Made by a program: the position numbers and the translations under genes. From contig NZ_CP080417.1 in the NCBI RefSeq assembly GCF_019457535.1, positions 1,054,001-1,118,000 on the forward strand: a DNA stretch of 64,000 bases, read 5' to 3'. Under the pieces are notes generated by a model. That model was not told where the DNA came from. It saw only the letters and a program-made list of their open reading frames with translations, and did no database searches. The DNA comes from Shewanella halotolerans. GTDB lineage: Bacteria > Pseudomonadota > Gammaproteobacteria > Enterobacterales > Shewanellaceae. This document shows positions 16,834 through 25,746 of this stretch, in pieces. Within the stretch, counting starts at the first letter, position 1; each line of letters begins with the position of its first letter.

Positions 16834-19412
16834 TAGAACCTCATGCTCAACTTGGTGTAGAAGTAGCGGCCCATTGGGTTATGGGTGGCAATCACATAGC
16901 CGTAGAGGTCGGTGTCGCCGTCGCCGATGGCAAATGGCGGCTCTTCATCCATTACGTTGTTGACGCCGACTGTCCACTTGAAGGTGTCGTTGAAGCGGTA
17001 TGAACCAGACATGTCCACCAATAGTTGCGACTCGACCATACGCGACTTGTTGACCTCGAAGTCGAGTGAGCCGTCAAAGTCGATATCTGGCGTATCTTCA
17101 AACTCGCCAATGTAGCTGAAGTTGATGTTGGCGGCGAAGTCATCCATGGTCCAGTTGGTGGTCAGCAACCAGCGATGTTGCGGGTAGCGGTACTCGCCGG
17201 TGTAATCCAGCTTGTCCTTCTCAAACTTGTGCAGGTAGCTGTATTCCAGGCCAAACTTGAGGTCGCCGAAGCGGTCCATCTCCAGGCCATAGTGGCTGGA
17301 AACGTCCACCCCTTGAACCTCTTGCGAGCTTAAGTTGATGAAGCTTGAGTGGATCAGGCTGATTGGGCCTAATGTTTGCCCCGGCTGCGGCGCCAGACGC
17401 TCACACACAGTGCTGTTTTGATCGTTACAGTTCGCCAGGTAGATCTCGCCCAGTGGCTGCTTATCGATCTTGTTGTCTTGGGTGATGCTGAAGACATCGA
17501 AGCCGATATCAAACTTCTGGCTCGGTGCCCAAATTAGGCCCGCGTTCCAGGTTTCTGACTCTTCGGCGTCCAGTTCTGAGTTACCGGCAAATTCTGTGTT
17601 GTAGTCCAGCGCGGTACAGTCGACGTTGTCGGCGGCGCAGCGGTAGGTATCGATGAAGAAGCTACTCTCTCTCGATGGGCCAAGACCGATTTGTGCCAGA
17701 GATGGTGCGCGGAAACCGGTCGCCCAAGAGGCGCGAGCGGTCAGCTGATCGCTAATTCCCCACTGGAAGGCAACCTTAGGGTTAGTGGTTGAACCGAAAT
17801 CGCTGTAGTGATCGTAACGGCCGGCCAGCTGCAGCTCGAAGTTGTCCGTAACCGGGATAGAGAATTCCACATAGGCCGCGTACTGGTCGCGGTCTGCCTG
17901 GGCTGACACGGCTTCGGTACCGAAGATCAGGCCACGCTGGAATTGATCATCCGGGACATCGCTCACATCCTCTTCGCGGTACTCGACGCCCGCCGCCATC
18001 ATGACTTCACGATCCGCCAGGGTAAAGGCCGGGCCCGTGATGCTGGCGTCATAAGCGGTCAGGTGTGATACACCTTGGCGAACCAGGCTGGTGGTGATGC
18101 GATCGATCACATCCTGTGAATTCATGGTGCCGCCAAATGGGTTGTAGTTACCGGCGTCGATCTCGGCTTGCAGGAAGTCGGTGCGCACCCAGCCCTGGGT
18201 TCTGTCACCCTTCTGGGTTGATTCGCTGCGGCCTTTCTGAGCCGAGACTTCCCAATCCCATTCATCTATGTTGCCACGTAGGCCCGCAACCAGACGTAGG
18301 GTGTCAGATTCTATGTCCCAGCGACGGGCGCCGGCATCCACTGTGCGGTAACGACCTATCTCGATATCCTTGCCCCACGGGTTGTTAGGGTGGGTGCCTG
18401 GAACCGTCAGCATGGCATCTTCATCCAGCGGAGTCGGCGCGCCGCCGGCCTCAGAGGTGTTGTGCTGGGCCGCGACTTCCAGGAAGGCGGTCATCTCATC
18501 GCTCAGGTGATAGTCGAACTGGGCGATTGCCCCCACACGCTCGGCGGCTGGGATGGTGAGGTTGTATGGACCGTAGTCGAACAGACAGCTGCCGCTGGCG
18601 GTGGCCGAATCGGCCGGACAGTCAGGGTCTATGGTCTTGACGCCATCGACATAGAAGTAGCCTGGGAAGCCGCGTGATGAGCGGAAATCTTCACCGCCGT
18701 ATGGGCTCTGGTTGGCGGTGCCGAAGCGGCCCATCTCACTGGCGGCGAGCGTGCTGTTTTTGAAGTAATCGAGAATGATAGAGGCACTGCCCTTATCGGA
18801 CTGCATGCCCCAAAGCATAGAGCCGCTCTGCTCGTCATAGCCGGAGCCAGAGGCCTCGCCGTAGCCCAGGTTGACTTCGATACCTTCGAAGTTTTTACGC
18901 AGAATGATGTTGACCACACCGGCGATGGCGTCTGAACCATAGATGGCCGAGGCGCCATCTTTAAGGATATCGATACGCTCGATGGCGGATACTGGAATAT
19001 TGTTGATGTCGACGAAGGAGTTAGTGATCCCCTCGGCGAATGAGCTGATGGCCACGCGGCGACCGTTAATCAGTACCAGAGTAGCGTCTGGGCCCATGCC
19101 GCGCAGGCTGATAGACGCCGCGCCGTTGGCGGTAGAGTCCTGGCTGTTACCTCGGGTCGAGAAGGCGCCCGCGCCGTTGGCTGGCATGCGTTCCAGCAGT
19201 TGTTGTAGGTTGTCGAAACCCATGTTGGCGATATCGTCTTTGTTGATCGACTGGATTGGCGATGGGCCTTCGATGTCGGTACGTTTAATACGAGAGCCTG
19301 TGACTTCTATGCGCTCGACGCCTTCGTCGGCCGCATAAACATGTGGGGTTAGCGCAATGGTAATGGCGATAGCGCAGGCGCTGGGCCAGTATTGAGGTCT
19401 TTTCATGTTCAT
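16833..19412 (-). CDS. TonB-dependent outer-membrane receptor
   Basis: An 859-residue outer-membrane protein: signal peptide (residues 1-27, ending VYAAD), a plug domain (about 35-170, with SRIKRTDIEGPSPI, ISLRGMGPDATLVLINGRR and ILKDGASAIYGSDAIAGVVNI) and a 22-strand-type barrel ending in the outer-membrane signature aromatic F (TKLSMRF). This NGRR-type plug is common among Shewanella receptors for complex organic substrates such as peptides or carbohydrates rather than siderophores, but the ligand is unknown. A repeat element abuts the stop codon. The gene is monocistronic. Confidence 0.92.
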   Translation of the reverse strand: MNMKRPQYWPSACAIAITIALTPHVYAADEGVERIEVTGSRIKRTDIEGPSPIQSINKDDIANMGFDNLQQLLERMPANGAGAFSTRGNSQDSTANGAASISLRGMGPDATLVLINGRRVAISSFAEGITNSFVDINNIPVSAIERIDILKDGASAIYGSDAIAGVVNIILRKNFEGIEVNLGYGEASGSGYDEQSGSMLWGMQSDKGSASIILDYFKNSTLAASEMGRFGTANQSPYGGEDFRSSRGFPGYFYVDGVKTIDPDCPADSATASGSCLFDYGPYNLTIPAAERVGAIAQFDYHLSDEMTAFLEVAAQHNTSEAGGAPTPLDEDAMLTVPGTHPNNPWGKDIEIGRYRTVDAGARRWDIESDTLRLVAGLRGNIDEWDWEVSAQKGRSESTQKGDRTQGWVRTDFLQAEIDAGNYNPFGGTMNSQDVIDRITTSLVRQGVSHLTAYDASITGPAFTLADREVMMAAGVEYREEDVSDVPDDQFQRGLIFGTEAVSAQADRDQYAAYVEFSIPVTDNFELQLAGRYDHYSDFGSTTNPKVAFQWGISDQLTARASWATGFRAPSLAQIGLGPSRESSFFIDTYRCAADNVDCTALDYNTEFAGNSELDAEESETWNAGLIWAPSQKFDIGFDVFSITQDNKIDKQPLGEIYLANCNDQNSTVCERLAPQPGQTLGPISLIHSSFINLSSQEVQGVDVSSHYGLEMDRFGDLKFGLEYSYLHKFEKDKLDYTGEYRYPQHRWLLTTNWTMDDFAANINFSYIGEFEDTPDIDFDGSLDFEVNKSRMVESQLLVDMSGSYRFNDTFKWTVGVNNVMDEEPPFAIGDGDTDLYGYVIATHNPMGRYFYTKLSMRF

Positions 19413-19635
19413 CCCTTTTGAATCATTATATTTTTAATTCAGTGACTACGACTTAACTACCGCCACCATTTGTTACATTAACGTTACTAAACTAATTCCT
19501 AAAGTAACAAAGTCAATAGGGCGAATTGATAACAAATGTAAATAAATAAACCCATGAATTTGATTGATTAATACAAAAGCTCTTGGCATTGTCATAGCTC
19601 GGTTCCCGCCAGACCTATGGGGAGATGTAAATAAA

Positions 19636-20166
19636 ATGGAAGAAAAAACACTGCTCGACGCGCGCTTTCACCGCAAGCTTGGGCACTATTGGCTGACCTC
19701 GGGGGCGTTAGTGCTTGCCGTCTCTGTCGTGGGTATCCCGCTCTTGCTGCTCTGGTATCCCATCGGCCTCTGGGCGACGCACAGGTATATCGCCAACATG
19801 AGCGCCGAGCTGACCACCAAGAAGCTTATCGTGCGTAAGGGTATACTCACCCGCACCGAAAATACCGTACCGCTGGATAAGATCACCGACATGGCGATGA
19901 TCCAGGGGCCACTGATGCGCATGTTCGGCATCCACAAGTTGACCATAGAGACGGCGGGGCAGTCGGGTAATGGCGCGCTGATCAGCCTTACCGGCGTCGA
20001 GGCGGTGGCCGAGTTTCGCGCCGCCGTGATGGCGCAAAAGAGTGCGCTCGCCGAGCAGAGCCAGCCCGGCGAGGCGAAAGTAGATGTGGCCGCCCAGACC
20101 CTGGCCTGCCTGCAGAGTATCGAGGAGACCCTGAGGCGCATCGAGGCCAAGCTAGCTCAGTCTTAG
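19636..20166 (+). CDS. Bacterial PH-domain (YdbS-like) membrane protein
   Basis: A protein of 176 residues: two close hydrophobic segments (about residues 20-50) and a bPH2-type domain (ELTTKKLIVRKGILTRTENTVPLDKITDM), then a short helical tail (SIEETLRRIEAKLAQS) likely to form a coiled coil. Such proteins are small membrane-tethered modules without known activity. ATG 19636 is chosen over the upstream in-frame start at 19564, which has no ribosome site. The stop codon lies inside a 21-bp tandem duplication (20149-20190). Confidence 0.78.
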   Translation: MEEKTLLDARFHRKLGHYWLTSGALVLAVSVVGIPLLLLWYPIGLWATHRYIANMSAELTTKKLIVRKGILTRTENTVPLDKITDMAMIQGPLMRMFGIHKLTIETAGQSGNGALISLTGVEAVAEFRAAVMAQKSALAEQSQPGEAKVDVAAQTLACLQSIEETLRRIEAKLAQS

Positions 20167-20190
20167 CACAAGCTGGCTCAGCCTTAGCAT
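20149..20190. repeat. Tandem 21-bp duplication across a stop codon
   Basis: Two adjacent 21-base units (20149-20169 and 20170-20190) that differ at three positions. The first unit encodes the last residues and stop codon of the PH-domain protein; the second, read in the same frame, would give HKLAQP and then another TAG. Confidence 0.85.
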
Positions 20191-20263
20191 CAGCCGCAGC
20201 AGGCTGGCGTTGACAGAGCCCTGCCTGGCCAAGCATTTTTTGTTTATCTGAAGGAAATCGAGA

Positions 20264-21532
20264 GTGGAAGACGTAAGTGTAAATACAACCCAGACTAGCC
20301 TCTGGTTGCAGTGCCGCCGATTGTTAACCGCCACAGGCCCTGGCCTGCTGATGGCGGCCGCGGCAATCGGCGCCTCGCATCTGGTGGCCTCGACCCGTGC
20401 AGGCGCCGAGTTTGGCTGGCAGCTGGCCTGGGTGATACTTCTGGTGAATCTGCTCAAGTATCCCTTCTTTGCCGCCGGGGCCCGCTATACGGCGGCGACC
20501 GGTGAGAGCCTGCTGCATGGCTATCAACGTCAGGGAAGGGGCTATCTGCTGCTCTTCTCGCTGCTCAACGCCTTGGCGGCGGTGGCTAGCACCGCAGGCG
20601 TCGCCATGTTAACCGCCGCGCTGCTCACCCAGTTTATTCCGCTGCCAATCGATCTGCTGGCGCTGATCGTCTTGGTCGCCAGCCTGCTGCTGTTGGTGCT
20701 GGGTCATTATCGGGTGCTGGATAGGGTGACCAAGGTGATCATGCTCAGCCTGACAGTGACCACCCTGAGCGCCGCCGCGCTGGCCTTTAACGCTGAACCT
20801 ATTCTGGCGCCGGGCTTCGTGTCGCCCTCTCCCTGGCAGTGGGCTCATGTGGGCTTCTTGGTCGCCATGATGGGTTGGATGCCGGCGCCAATTGAGGTGA
20901 GCTGCTGGAACTCCCTCTGGCTTTTGGAAAAGCAGAAACAGCAGATGGTGACGCCTAAGCAGGCGCTGTTCGATTTTAATCTGGGCTTCATCACCACGGC
21001 GATACTGGCCGTGGTGTTTCTCTCGCTGGGCGCCATGGTGATGCACGGCTCAGGCGTACACTTCTCGCCTTCCGGGGCCAAGTTTGCCGAGCAGTTGATT
21101 CAGCTCTATAGCCAGGTGCTGGGGGAGGGGAGCCGCTATCTGATCGCCCTGGTGGCCCTGCTCTGTATCTTCAGCACCACGGTTACCGTAGTGGATGGTT
21201 ACAGCCGTACCCTTATCCTGAGTGTGCAGCTTCTGCGTAAGGATGAGGTCAGCGAGCGCGGCCTCAACCTGACCATGTTGGCTGTGAGCCTGCTGGGGCT
21301 GGGGATCATACTCTTCTTCAAGGGGGCATTGCTGCCACTGCTGCAGTTTGTGATGACCCTGGCCTTCATGACCACCATCATCTTCGCCTGGCTCAACTAT
21401 CGCCTGATGACCAGTGACAACCTGGCGCCCGGCGATCGCTATGGTGTGGCCATGCGGCTGCTTTCTTGGATCGGCATGACTTATCTGCTAGGGTTTGCCG
21501 CTTTATTTGTCTACTGGAAGTTTATCGGTTAA
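20264..21532 (+). CDS. Divergent NRAMP-family transporter
   Basis: A 422-residue membrane protein with about 11 helices and the NRAMP layout: TGPGLLMAAAAIGASHLV in helix 1, AEFGWQLAWVILLVNLLKYPFF in helix 2 split over the usual conserved glycines, and GWMPAPIEVSCW in helix 6. The DPGN motif of helix 1 is replaced by GASH and the MPH motif of helix 6 by MPA, so the manganese/iron site of classical members is not conserved and the substrate may differ. The start is GTG at 20264, with GAAGGAAAT upstream. The serine hydrolase gene begins 19 bases after its stop. Confidence 0.82.
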   Translation: MEDVSVNTTQTSLWLQCRRLLTATGPGLLMAAAAIGASHLVASTRAGAEFGWQLAWVILLVNLLKYPFFAAGARYTAATGESLLHGYQRQGRGYLLLFSLLNALAAVASTAGVAMLTAALLTQFIPLPIDLLALIVLVASLLLLVLGHYRVLDRVTKVIMLSLTVTTLSAAALAFNAEPILAPGFVSPSPWQWAHVGFLVAMMGWMPAPIEVSCWNSLWLLEKQKQQMVTPKQALFDFNLGFITTAILAVVFLSLGAMVMHGSGVHFSPSGAKFAEQLIQLYSQVLGEGSRYLIALVALLCIFSTTVTVVDGYSRTLILSVQLLRKDEVSERGLNLTMLAVSLLGLGIILFFKGALLPLLQFVMTLAFMTTIIFAWLNYRLMTSDNLAPGDRYGVAMRLLSWIGMTYLLGFAALFVYWKFIG

Positions 21533-21551
21533 GCCGTGTAGGAGAACAAGG

Positions 21552-22691
21552 ATGAAGATGAGTGTGTTGGCGAGCAGCCTCTGTCTGCTGGGGGCCATGG
21601 CCAGCGGCAGCGTGGCTGCTAGCGAGCTAGTTATTGAGGCTAAGATTGAGCAAGCTGCTGAGCGGGTTGATGTACCATCTGCGCATGACTTGGCGATTGG
21701 CGAGGCTTTTGCCAAGATCGGCAGTGCTTTCGATAACATCATCGCCGCCAACGAGCGTCCCTTCTATGGAGTGATCGCCCTGATGCAGCGCGGTGAGCTG
21801 CGCTACGTGAAGACTAATGCTTACGGTGAGGCCGCCGCGCCGACACTCGATAGCCGGGTCATGTTGGCCTCCCAGAGCAAGATGATCACCGCCGCCCTGG
21901 TGATGCAGGCGGTAAGCCAGGGCAAGTTGGCTCTGGAGGATAAGATTACTCCCTATCTGGTATCGACTAATTTGCCAACCTATGACGAGCGCATCACTAT
22001 CGCTCAGCTGCTTAGCCACAGCTCTGGCATAGCGTCTCAGGGCAAGGCGAATCGGTTCGCGCCTGGCAGCGATTTTCAATATTCTAACCTGGGCTTTCAG
22101 GTGCTGGCAAAGCTGCTCGAAATTACCTATCAGCAGGATTTTGCCACCCTGGTGAATGCTTTTCTAAGCGAGCACGGCGTCAAAGGAATCAAGGCCCAGC
22201 TTGGGGCGCAGCAGGGGCTGATGGCAGGGATAGAGATAAGCACCCAAGAGCCGATGGAATATGATGTGCAGATGAATCTACTGCCCGGCGGCGGCATGAC
22301 GGGCTCGGCTACTGGGCTACTGAATTACCTCAGTACGCTCCATGGCGGAAAGCTGCTGAGCAAAGAGGCTTACCAAGCTATGATGGCTCCCAAGATATTG
22401 CGGCCGCATCGTTGGTCGCAGCTCTTTTACGGCTTCGGCGTGCAGGTAAACCAGCAGGGGATAAAGGAGTACAGCCATTCTGGTTATCTGCCTGGCTATC
22501 AATCCCTCAGCCTGAGTTATCCCGAGTCAGACACTTATCTGGTGGTGCTGGAAAACGCCTCCTGGCCGATCGAACAGAGTAATCAAGCCTTTGGCCTGCA
22601 CGATAAGCTGCGTCAGGCACTGCGAGAGAGCTTGATGCCAGGTAGCAAGCTTGAAAATAATGCCTCGGCGCCGACGCAAAGTCGGTTATAA
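21552..22691 (+). CDS. Serine hydrolase, class C beta-lactamase/penicillin-binding-protein family
   Basis: A 379-residue exported enzyme with a signal peptide (residues 1-23, ending SVAAS). Active-site motifs of the beta-lactamase fold are present: SxxK at S107-K110 (SQSK), YSN at 177-179 and HSG at 309-311. The group includes DD-peptidases, esterases and D-amino-acid peptidases, and true beta-lactamase activity is not implied. ATG 21552 is preceded by AGGAG; the longer frame from 21495 overlaps the transporter gene and would hide the signal peptide. Likely an operon with the upstream transporter. Confidence 0.88.
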   Translation: MKMSVLASSLCLLGAMASGSVAASELVIEAKIEQAAERVDVPSAHDLAIGEAFAKIGSAFDNIIAANERPFYGVIALMQRGELRYVKTNAYGEAAAPTLDSRVMLASQSKMITAALVMQAVSQGKLALEDKITPYLVSTNLPTYDERITIAQLLSHSSGIASQGKANRFAPGSDFQYSNLGFQVLAKLLEITYQQDFATLVNAFLSEHGVKGIKAQLGAQQGLMAGIEISTQEPMEYDVQMNLLPGGGMTGSATGLLNYLSTLHGGKLLSKEAYQAMMAPKILRPHRWSQLFYGFGVQVNQQGIKEYSHSGYLPGYQSLSLSYPESDTYLVVLENASWPIEQSNQAFGLHDKLRQALRESLMPGSKLENNASAPTQSRL

Positions 22692-22746
22692 TGTCGTCGC
22701 TATGGCAGGCGCACCCGCGCGAGCCAGTAATTTAAGAATTTAAGTC

Positions 22747-23211
22747 ATGATAAATAACGATATTTTACGCCGTCTACGATTCGTATTCGATTACAAGAAT
22801 GCCAAGATGATCAAGATCTTCGCCAAGGTCAAACATGAGATGAGCCAGGAAGTCCTGCTCAACATGCTCAAGAAAGAGGCCGAAGAGGGTTATAAGCCCT
22901 GTAACGACAAGACCTTGTGCCTGTTTCTGGATGGCTTGATCATCGAAAAACGCGGCCTGCGCGATGGAGCAGAGATCCCCACTCCCGTGTCTCAGTTAAA
23001 CAACAACCTGATCTTCAAGAAGCTGAGGATCGCCCTTGAGATGCGTGAAGAGGATATCATCGAGACCTTGGCCCTGGCGGATTTTAAGATGAGTAGTTCC
23101 GAGCTGGGTGCCCTGTTTAGAAAACCCGGTCACAAGCACTTTAAAGAGTGTGGCGACCAGGTGCTGCGCAACTTCTTGATGGGGCTGTCGATCAAGTATC
23201 GCGGTAAGTAA
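22747..23211 (+). CDS. DUF1456 family protein (YehS-like)
   Basis: A 154-residue protein made of two copies of the DUF1456 helical unit: NNDILRRLRFVFDY (residues 3-16) and NNNLIFKKLRIALEM (residues 84-98), each followed by a region with L.LFLDGL or LRNFLMGL and IKYRGK. Function is unknown. Followed by a strong terminator. Confidence 0.88.
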   Translation: MINNDILRRLRFVFDYKNAKMIKIFAKVKHEMSQEVLLNMLKKEAEEGYKPCNDKTLCLFLDGLIIEKRGLRDGAEIPTPVSQLNNNLIFKKLRIALEMREEDIIETLALADFKMSSSELGALFRKPGHKHFKECGDQVLRNFLMGLSIKYRGK

Positions 23212-23230
23212 ATAATATCATTCTCTAAAG

Positions 23231-23254
23231 ACGCGGCTCAGGCCGCGTTTTTTT
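23231..23254 (+). terminator. Intrinsic terminator after the DUF1456 gene
   Basis: Stem ACGCGGC / GCCGCGT, loop TCAG, then seven T. Confidence 0.9.
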
Positions 23255-23422
23255 ATGCCTGGGGTTAGGGCTGTGCCATGGCTGTTTAAAACAACCAGGG
23301 TGTGAAAATAATCAAAAAAAATGATCGCGCGAAAGGCAACAAAGATCACACTTTGTGGTAATCTTGCCAAAATTGATAGCACAGCCATTCCAACATACCC
23401 ACAGATAGAGAAAAGGTTACCA

Positions 23423-25111
23423 ATGGACGATAATAAACGCCCGCTATATCTTCCTTTTGCCGGCCCTGCCATTCTTGAAGCCCCCTTGATCAACAAGGGA
23501 AGTGCCTTCACCGAAGAGGAGCGTATCTTCTTTAACCTAGAGGGCCTGCTGCCTCACGTGATCGAGACCATCGAAGAACAGGCATCGCGCGCCTACGATC
23601 AGTACAAGAACTTCGGCAACGATCTCGACCGTCATATCTATCTGCGTAACATTCAGGATACCAACGAGACTCTGTACTACCGTCTGCTGCAGAACCACAT
23701 TACCGAGATGATGCCCATCATCTACACGCCGACGGTTGGCCTGGCTTGTGAGCGTTTCTCGAAAAACTATCGTCGTAACCGCGGCCTGTTTATCTCTTAT
23801 CCCAACAAGGATCGCATCGACGACATCCTCAACAACTCGACCCGTCAGAAGGTGAAGATCATCGTTGTTACCGACGGTGAGCGTATCTTGGGTCTGGGTG
23901 ACCAGGGGATCGGCGGCATGGGTATTCCTATCGGTAAGCTGTCACTCTACACCAGCTGTGGCGGTATCAGTCCGGCCTATACGCTGCCTATCACCTTAGA
24001 CGTGGGCACAGATAACCCGCATCTGCTGGAAGATCCTATGTATATGGGCTGGCGTAATCAGCGCATCGGCGGCGAAGAGTATGCCGAGTTTGTCGAGGCC
24101 TTCATGGAGGCGGTACACAGACGCTGGCCGGATGCATTGATCCAGTTTGAAGATTTCGCCCAGAAAAACGCCATGCCGCTGCTTGAGCGTTACAAGGACA
24201 GATACTGCTGCTTCAACGATGACATTCAGGGCACGGCGGCGGTGACCGTTGGCTCCTTGTTGGCGGCCTGTCAGGCGGCGGACAGTAAGCTGAGCCAGCA
24301 GCGCATCGCCTTCCTGGGCGCGGGCAGCGCAGGTTGTGGTATTGCCGAGGCGATCATCGCCCAGATGGTCTCAGAAGGGATCAGCGACGAGCAGGCGCGC
24401 CAGCAGGTGTTCATGGTAGACCGCTGGGGACTGCTGCAAGACAACATGCCTAACCTGCTGCCTTTCCAGCAGAATCTGGCGCAGCAAGTGGCCAAGGTTG
24501 AGGGCTGGAACACAGAGAGTGAGAACATCTCGCTATTGGATGTGATGCACAATGGTAAGCCGACCGTGCTGATCGGTGTATCCGGTGCGCCGGGTCTGTT
24601 CAGCGAAGAGATCATCAAGGCGATGCACACCCACTGTGAACGCCCGATCATCTTCCCGCTGTCTAACCCGACCAGCCGCGTCGAGGCGACGCCGAAAGAT
24701 ATTCTGCACTGGACCAAGGGCCAGGCGCTGGTGGCAACCGGTAGCCCGTTCGAGCCTGTGGTGATCGAGGAGCAGACATATGAGATCGCCCAGTGTAACA
24801 ACAGCTATATCTTCCCTGGGATTGGCCTTGGCGTGCTGGCCTCTGGTGCCAAGCGTGTCAGCAACGAGATGCTGATGGCCTCGAGCCGTGCCCTGGCTGA
24901 GTGCTCGCCGCTGGCGAAGGACGGCGAGGGCTCTTTGCTTCCGGCGCTGGAAGATATTCACTCTGTTAGTAAGCATATCGCCTTCGCGGTGGGCAAGGTT
25001 GCCATCGAGCAAGGCCATGCGCTGCCGGCCAGCGACGAGCTGCTGATGCAGGCGATTGAAGATAACTTCTGGACGGCGGAATATCGCCGTTATAAGCGTA
25101 CCTCTTTCTAA
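23423..25111 (+). CDS. maeA: NAD-dependent malic enzyme
   Basis: A 562-residue oxidative decarboxylase converting malate to pyruvate with NAD+. Features seen: the malic N-terminal domain with IIYTPTVGLAC, the VTDGERILGLGDQGIGGMGIP stretch split around the substrate site, the metal-binding FEDFAQKNA and FNDDIQGTAAV, and the NAD-binding LGAGSAGCGIAEAI. Length fits the SfcA/MaeA type and not the longer phosphotransacetylase-fused MaeB. ATG 23423 has AAAGG upstream; the extended frame from 23321 is not supported. Confidence 0.95.
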   Translation: MDDNKRPLYLPFAGPAILEAPLINKGSAFTEEERIFFNLEGLLPHVIETIEEQASRAYDQYKNFGNDLDRHIYLRNIQDTNETLYYRLLQNHITEMMPIIYTPTVGLACERFSKNYRRNRGLFISYPNKDRIDDILNNSTRQKVKIIVVTDGERILGLGDQGIGGMGIPIGKLSLYTSCGGISPAYTLPITLDVGTDNPHLLEDPMYMGWRNQRIGGEEYAEFVEAFMEAVHRRWPDALIQFEDFAQKNAMPLLERYKDRYCCFNDDIQGTAAVTVGSLLAACQAADSKLSQQRIAFLGAGSAGCGIAEAIIAQMVSEGISDEQARQQVFMVDRWGLLQDNMPNLLPFQQNLAQQVAKVEGWNTESENISLLDVMHNGKPTVLIGVSGAPGLFSEEIIKAMHTHCERPIIFPLSNPTSRVEATPKDILHWTKGQALVATGSPFEPVVIEEQTYEIAQCNNSYIFPGIGLGVLASGAKRVSNEMLMASSRALAECSPLAKDGEGSLLPALEDIHSVSKHIAFAVGKVAIEQGHALPASDELLMQAIEDNFWTAEYRRYKRTSF

Positions 25112-25137
25112 CCGCTTTGGCTTAGCTGTTTGCGCTT

Positions 25138-25165
25138 AAAAAAGCCGCCTCAGGGCGGCTTTTTT
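25138..25165 (+). terminator. Intrinsic terminator after maeA
   Basis: Stem AAAAAAGCCGCC / GGCGGCTTTTTT with loop TCAG. Confidence 0.92.
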
Positions 25166-25183
25166 GTGTCTTATGCAAGATGA

Positions 25184-25205
25184 AATTTTGCTTTGGATCA
25201 CAAAG
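25184..25205 (+). promoter_or_regulatory. Possible CRP-like site upstream of the cytochrome gene
   Basis: The right half GATCACA fits the CRP consensus exactly; the left half TTTGC fits three of five bases. CRP controls anaerobic cytochromes in Shewanella (established for the genus), but this site is only a visual match about 220 bases from the start codon. Confidence 0.3.
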
Positions 25206-25421
25206 CGTTACTTAAGCTTATGATCCTGTCGGCACTTCTTTCATCGCGACGGCTTTTTTAAGTTTGGCTTAATCTTGGCTGGTAATGCTCGCCGGATAGC
25301 TTGCTGCGCCTTGCTCCTTGGATCTTCCATCCTGGAGCTTGTGCCCTTTGGCCATACAAGGCGGCAAGCCTTTGAATATAAACTTTTTAGTTGTTTGACT
25401 TGCCAAAACCAGGAGCCCGAG

Positions 25422-25655
25422 ATGAAAACATTGATCACCCTAGCTGCCGGCCTGCTATTTGCTGGCGCCGCCGTCGCCATGGATTGTAAAGATTGCCATG
25501 AGCCTATCGACCTGACCATGCATACTGAGTCAGAGGCCACGCTGGCAAGCTGTAACGATTGTCACGCCATGAAGGATGCCCATGCACCCGATGCTGAGGT
25601 GCATACCCCAGAGCTAACCATTAAAGAGTGCAGTGATTGCCACGGCATGAACTAG
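25422..25655 (+). CDS. Small periplasmic triheme cytochrome c
   Basis: A 77-residue protein with a signal peptide (residues 1-19) and three CxxCH heme sites: C22-H26 (CKDCH), C44-H48 (CNDCH) and C70-H74 (CSDCH). Three further His residues (34, 54, 61) lie between them, exactly enough for bis-His ligation of every heme, so a low-potential electron shuttle is likely. It resembles the class of small Shewanella periplasmic cytochromes but has one heme fewer than the tetraheme CctA. ATG 25422 has AGGAG upstream; the longer frame from 25275 is not supported. Confidence 0.88.
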   Translation: MKTLITLAAGLLFAGAAVAMDCKDCHEPIDLTMHTESEATLASCNDCHAMKDAHAPDAEVHTPELTIKECSDCHGMN

Positions 25656-25686
25656 TGGCTGCGCCAATTTAAGATGGCATAAAAAA

Positions 25687-25706
25687 GGGCCCTCAGAGAG
25701 GGCCCA
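25687..25706 (-). terminator. Terminator of the large subtilase gene
   Basis: Stem GGGCCCTC / GAGGGCCC with a 3-base loop; on the minus strand it is followed by a T run (complement of 25681-25686), so it serves the protease gene and not the cytochrome gene. Confidence 0.85.
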
Positions 25707-25746
25707 ATGACAAGGTCTAACTAAATGTTTTACTGCCAGATACTGC

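Larger units (their letters stand above)
25112..25421. other. Intergenic region between malic enzyme and cytochrome genes
   Basis: This 310-base gap holds the malic enzyme terminator and a possible CRP-type site. The rest shows no reading frame that I would support. Confidence 0.6.

Noticed and set aside
21552..22691. Could be a true class C beta-lactamase (antibiotic resistance gene)
   Set aside because: SxxK, YSN and HSG are shared by many DD-peptidases and esterases; nothing marks it as an AmpC enzyme.
23335..23360. Possible CRP site upstream of maeA
   Set aside because: Only one half (TGTGATC on the minus strand) fits; the other half is missing at the right distance.
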